A stretch of DNA of 26,477 nucleotides, from NCBI GenBank assembly GCA_019119745.1, contig DWWI01000059.1, forward strand, positions 1 to 26,477. Reading direction: 5' to 3'. Within the stretch, counting starts at the first letter, position 1. Every line of letters starts with the position of its first letter. Positions 23,254 to 26,477 of the stretch are shown here, piece by piece. The notes beneath the pieces are model-generated. The model was not told the DNA's origin and made no database searches. It saw only the letters and a list, made by a program, of their open reading frames with translations. A program made the position numbers and the translations under genes. The DNA comes from Candidatus Mediterraneibacter gallistercoris. Its GTDB lineage: Bacteria; Bacillota_A; Clostridia; Lachnospirales; Lachnospiraceae.

Positions 23254-24567
23254 TTATTCTTCCCTGAATTTTCTGATTTTCTCCAGGCGTTCGGCAGTCT
23301 TTTTTTCTTCTCCTTCCTGAGTCGGATGATAATATGTCCGGTCTTTCAGGCTGTCCGGCATGCACTGCATACGGGTCAGTTTTTCTTCTGTGTCATGTGC
23401 ATATTCATAACCTTTTCCATATCCCTGTTCTTTCATAAGACCCGTGACCGCATTTCGGATCTGCATGGGCACCGGCTCCGCTCTCAGTGTTCTCACATCT
23501 TTTTTTGCCGCCTCGCATGCAGTATAAAGAGCATTTGATTTGGGCGCCATGGAAAGATAGACAACCGCATGGGTAAGATGAACATCGCACTCGGGCATTC
23601 CGAGAAAATGGCATGCCTGATAGGCTGCTACCGCCACCTGAAGCGCCTGGCTGTCTGCCATACCCACGTCTTCACTTGCGAACCGGATCAGGCGCCGCGC
23701 AATATAAAGCGGGTTCTCTCCTCCTTCCAGCATACGCAACATCCAGTAGATGGCTGCATCCGGATCACTGTTTCTCATTGACTTATGGAGGGCGGATATC
23801 AGGTTATAATGCTCCTCACCGGTCTTATCATATAAAAGCGACTTCCGGCTGATGCACTGAGAAAGCCCTTCAGTCGTAACCGTAATGCCCTTTGAGCTGA
23901 TTTCACCGTTTAGGACAGCCATCTCGAGTGTGTTGAGCGCAGTCCTTGCGTCGCCGTTCGCAAATGCTGCAATCGCGCGAAGATTTTCCGGAGAGATTTG
24001 TACATTCTGATTTCCGAATCCGGCAGGATTTTTCAGGGCGTTTTCCAACAGTTTTACAAGATCATCCTCCCCAAGTGCTTTCAGTACAAAAACGCGGCAT
24101 CTGGACAGTAGAGCCGCATTGATCTCAAAGGACGGGTTCTCCGTAGTCGCGCCGATCAGTATGATACTTCCACGCTCTACATATGGAAGAAAAGCATCCT
24201 GCTGGGCCTTGTTAAAGCGGTGAATCTCGTCCACAAAAAGAACTGTGCGCATTCCCACTCTTCTGCTCATCTCCGCCCGGTTCATTACCTCTTTGATTTC
24301 CTTAATTCCGCTTGTAACCGCACTGAAGTTAATGAATTCAGACTTTGTCTTTCCGGCTATGATACTTGCAAGAGTCGTCTTCCCCACACCCGGAGGTCCC
24401 CAGAAGATCATAGATGAGATCTGGTCTCTCTCGATCAGCTGACGCAGGATCCTCCCTTTTCCTACCAGGTGCTCCTGCCCCACAAAATCATCCAGTGAGT
24501 CAGGACGCAGTCTGCTGGCAAGCGGAGTCATCGCTCTGTTATTTCCAAATAATGACATCTGTTCCAT
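23254..24567 (-). CDS. rarA: Replication-associated recombination protein RarA (MgsA/WRNIP1 family AAA+ ATPase)
   Basis: 437-residue clamp-loader-like AAA+ ATPase acting at stalled forks and single-strand gaps. Walker A GPPGVGKT is at 57-64, Walker B VLFVDEIHRF at 109-118, sensor 1 GATTENP at 139-145 and the SRC motif with the arginine finger at 155-157. The C-terminal tetramerisation half includes MLEGGENPLYIARRLIRFASEDVG and YHPTQEGEEKK near the end. The protein begins MEQMSLFGNN, so QMSLF at residues 3-7 is a terminal sliding-clamp-binding consensus. ATG at 24565-24567 with AAGGTGA 9 nt upstream. It follows the pnp terminator, so it needs its own promoter; an 18-bp dyad lies in that short gap. 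Confidence 0.96.
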   Translation of the reverse strand: MEQMSLFGNNRAMTPLASRLRPDSLDDFVGQEHLVGKGRILRQLIERDQISSMIFWGPPGVGKTTLASIIAGKTKSEFINFSAVTSGIKEIKEVMNRAEMSRRVGMRTVLFVDEIHRFNKAQQDAFLPYVERGSIILIGATTENPSFEINAALLSRCRVFVLKALGEDDLVKLLENALKNPAGFGNQNVQISPENLRAIAAFANGDARTALNTLEMAVLNGEISSKGITVTTEGLSQCISRKSLLYDKTGEEHYNLISALHKSMRNSDPDAAIYWMLRMLEGGENPLYIARRLIRFASEDVGMADSQALQVAVAAYQACHFLGMPECDVHLTHAVVYLSMAPKSNALYTACEAAKKDVRTLRAEPVPMQIRNAVTGLMKEQGYGKGYEYAHDTEEKLTRMQCMPDSLKDRTYYHPTQEGEEKKTAERLEKIRKFREE

Positions 24568-24597
24568 ATCATTTGCTCACCTTACATATACACATAG

Positions 24598-24615
24598 CTG
24601 GCTGAATACAGCCAG
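24598..24615. other. 18-bp dyad upstream of rarA (possible operator or leader hairpin)
   Basis: Perfect 7-bp arms CTGGCTG/CAGCCAG around AATA, 30 to 48 bp before the rarA ATG. There is no U-run, so it is not a terminator. On the minus strand its centre coincides with a weak -10 candidate (TATTCA, with TTGAGG 16 bp upstream at 24625-24630), which would suit a repressor site. Role unproven. Confidence 0.4.
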
Positions 24616-24635
24616 GCCTGTTTACCTCAAAGTAC

Positions 24636-24686
24636 AAAATAGACGCATGGCGGGACTATAATACTGCCACAGTCCTGCCACACGTC
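24636..24686 (-). terminator. Intrinsic terminator of pnp
   Basis: On the minus strand a 16-bp stem (arms 24671-24686 and 24642-24657) pairs at 15 positions including two G-U wobbles, with a 13-nt loop, and is followed by UAUUUUG. It lies 28 nt after the pnp stop. Confidence 0.88.
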
Positions 24687-24713
24687 TTATATCCTGTTTC
24701 CTGTCTCTGCGTG

Positions 24714-26477
24714 TTATTCGTCTACATCTCTGATGCTGAAGCTGAATCTTCCCATCTTGTCTTTTCCGAGACATACAGCTTTTACAACATCACCGAGCGC
24801 AAGCACATCCTCTACTTTATTGACTCTGTGCTTTGCGATCTTGGAAATGTGTACAAGCCCTTCTTTGCCCGGCGCGAACTCAAGGAATGCCCCGAAGTCT
24901 TTGATGCTGACAACTTTTCCTTCGAACACCTGTCCGGCCTCAAAATCCGTAACGATTGTATGAATAAGTTTGGCCGCCTTATCCATTCCCTCTTTTTCTG
25001 TACCGCAGATGGATACTGAGCCGTCGTCGTCGATATCAATCTTAACACCGGTCTGCTCGATGATCGCATTGATCGTCTTTCCTCTCTGTCCGACTACATC
25101 ACCGATCTTCTGAGGATCGATCTGCATCTGGATGATCTTCGGTGCATACGGTCCCACTTCCGGCCTCGGCTCTGCAATTGCCTTATTCATCACTTCGTCA
25201 ATGATATAAAGCCTTGCTTTTCTCGTTGCCGCAATAGCTTCTTCGATGATCGGTCTTGTCAGTCCGTGGATCTTAATGTCCATCTGGATCGCCGTGATAC
25301 CTTTATGTGTACCGGCAACTTTAAAGTCCATATCTCCGAAGAAGTCTTCCAGCCCCTGAATATCTGTCAGTACAAGATAATCGTCATCTGTCTCGCCTGT
25401 CACAAGTCCGCAGGAAATTCCTGCTACCGGAGCCTTGATCGGCACACCTGCCGTCATAAGAGACATGCTTGACGCGCACACACTTGCCTGAGAAGTCGAT
25501 CCGTTGGACTCGAATGTCTCGGACACTGTACGGATCGCATACGGGAACTCCGCCTCACTCGGAAGTACCGGCAGAAGTGCTCTCTCTGCAAGTGCTCCGT
25601 GACCAATCTCGCGGCGTCCCGGTCCTCTGGACGGCTTTGTCTCACCTACGGAGTAAGACGGGAAATTGTAGTGATGCATATATCTCTTGGACGTCTCAGC
25701 CTCATCAAGTCCGTCCAGTCTCTGGGCTTCGGAAAGCGGAGCCAGTGTAGTTACTGTACAGATCTGTGTCTGTCCTCTTGTAAACATAGCTGAACCGTGC
25801 ACTCTCGGAATCAGGTCTACCTCGGCCGCAAGCGGTCTGATCTGATCGATCGCGCGTCCGTCCGGACGTTTGTGGTCTTTGAGGATCATCTTTCTTACTG
25901 TCTTCTTCTGGTACTGGTATACAGCCTCTCCAAGCTTGTCAAGCCATTCCTCATTATCTGCGAATTCTTCTGCAAGCCTGTCTGTGATCACACGGATATT
26001 TTCTTCTCTTGTCTGCTTGTCATCCGTGAATACTGCCTCTTCCATCTCTTCCGGAGTGACGATCTTCTGAATCGCGTCGAAAAGCTCCTGAGGTACAGCA
26101 AAGCTCTGATACTCGTGTTTCGGCTTGCCGCACTCTGCCACGATCGTATCAAAGAAAGCGATAACTTTCTGGTTCAGCTCATGTGCGGCAAAGATAGCCT
26201 CGATCATCTTATCCTCAGGTACTTCATTCGCACCCGCCTCAATCATGATGACCTTTTCCTTTGTAGACGCAACTGTAAGAGCAAGATCAGAAACTTCTCT
26301 CTGTGCAGCTGTCGGATTAAATACAAACTCTCCGTCAACCAGACCTACCTGTGTCGTGGAGATCGGGCCGTCAAACGGGATATCCGAAATGCTTGTCGCA
26401 ATAGACGCTCCGAGCATAGCTGTCAGTTCCGGACTGCAGTCCTGCTCTACAGACATAACAAGGTTCTCCAGTGTCAC
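24714..26477 (-). CDS. pnp: Polynucleotide phosphorylase, N-terminus beyond window
   Basis: 587 C-terminal residues of PNPase, the phosphorolytic 3'-5' exoribonuclease of RNA turnover. The full enzyme has about 700 residues, so roughly the first 110 lie outside the window, and the GTG at the window edge is an internal valine. Visible parts in order: the end of the first RNase PH domain (SVEQDCSPELTAMLGASIA, FDGPISTTQVG), the all-helical linker domain, and the second RNase PH domain (RPDGRAIDQIRPL, GSAMFTRGQTQ, SETFESNGSTSQASVC, IQGLEDFFGDMDFKVAGT). A KH domain follows (IQIDPQKIGDVVGQRGKTI-like, GxxG as GQRG), then an S1 domain (GQVFEGKVVSIKDFGAFLEFAPGKEGLVHIS). It ends at a strong intrinsic terminator before rarA. 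Confidence 0.97.
   Translation of the reverse strand: MTLENLVMSVEQDCSPELTAMLGASIATSISDIPFDGPISTTQVGLVDGEFVFNPTAAQREVSDLALTVASTKEKVIMIEAGANEVPEDKMIEAIFAAHELNQKVIAFFDTIVAECGKPKHEYQSFAVPQELFDAIQKIVTPEEMEEAVFTDDKQTREENIRVITDRLAEEFADNEEWLDKLGEAVYQYQKKTVRKMILKDHKRPDGRAIDQIRPLAAEVDLIPRVHGSAMFTRGQTQICTVTTLAPLSEAQRLDGLDEAETSKRYMHHYNFPSYSVGETKPSRGPGRREIGHGALAERALLPVLPSEAEFPYAIRTVSETFESNGSTSQASVCASSMSLMTAGVPIKAPVAGISCGLVTGETDDDYLVLTDIQGLEDFFGDMDFKVAGTHKGITAIQMDIKIHGLTRPIIEEAIAATRKARLYIIDEVMNKAIAEPRPEVGPYAPKIIQMQIDPQKIGDVVGQRGKTINAIIEQTGVKIDIDDDGSVSICGTEKEGMDKAAKLIHTIVTDFEAGQVFEGKVVSIKDFGAFLEFAPGKEGLVHISKIAKHRVNKVEDVLALGDVVKAVCLGKDKMGRFSFSIRDVDE

Noticed and set aside
1..26477. Mobile elements, CRISPR arrays, tRNA or rRNA genes, riboswitches, phage or defence genes
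   Set aside because: None seen. Genes are contiguous housekeeping genes, no intergenic gap exceeds about 150 bp, and no array-like direct repeats occur apart from the mutL repeat.

Overview
The window is a gene-dense, chromosomal stretch with no mobile elements, CRISPR arrays, rRNA or tRNA that I can see. Gene content and order point to a Gram-positive anaerobe of the Clostridia, most likely Lachnospiraceae. The main clues are radC-mreBCD next to PBP2-minDE-rodA-mgsA, a mutS-mutL-miaA-ynbB block, yggS beside an HlyD-like protein, many GTG/TTG starts, strong GGAGG-type ribosome sites and moderate G+C. Family placement is inference from synteny and protein character. No marker gene in the window fixes the genus.

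Almost everything is on the minus strand, so transcription runs from high to low coordinates. In that order: a 5'-truncated pnp (polynucleotide phosphorylase) ends at an intrinsic terminator near 24.65 kb. Then come rarA, a CmpB-like membrane protein, and a clear promoter at 22.64-22.67 kb that drives mutS, mutL, miaA, a methionine gamma-lyase-family PLP enzyme (ynbB type), an HI0933/aminoacetone-oxidase-type flavoprotein, a small unknown protein and a second FAD-dependent oxidoreductase. A second probable promoter near 12.3 kb precedes radC. After it the cell-shape and division cluster is packed with short gaps or overlaps: mreB, mreC, mreD, PBP2, minD, minE, rodA, a methylglyoxal-synthase homologue and a D-Ala-D-Ala carboxypeptidase. 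This ends at a bidirectional hairpin at 2413-2457. The only plus-strand gene is a small DUF378 membrane protein (2190-2393), which shares that terminator and a divergent promoter region with an HlyD-like gene. The HlyD-like gene is followed by yggS, cut by the window start.

The genes form two functional blocks: DNA repair/RNA maintenance (pnp, rarA, mutS, mutL, miaA, radC) and envelope elongation/division (mre, PBP2, min, rodA, carboxypeptidase). The most interesting signal is in the second block, where several components depart from textbook versions. The methylglyoxal synthase homologue has Lys at the catalytic Asp position and Glu in its phosphate loop. minC is absent from its usual place and MinE has almost no N-terminal membrane-targeting segment. 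MreB has altered nucleotide-site motifs, and PBP2 carries an insertion of about 250 residues in its transpeptidase domain. In the repair block, MutS, MutL and RarA each carry a consensus sliding-clamp-binding pentapeptide, and the MutL linker holds an in-frame 21-bp tandem repeat.
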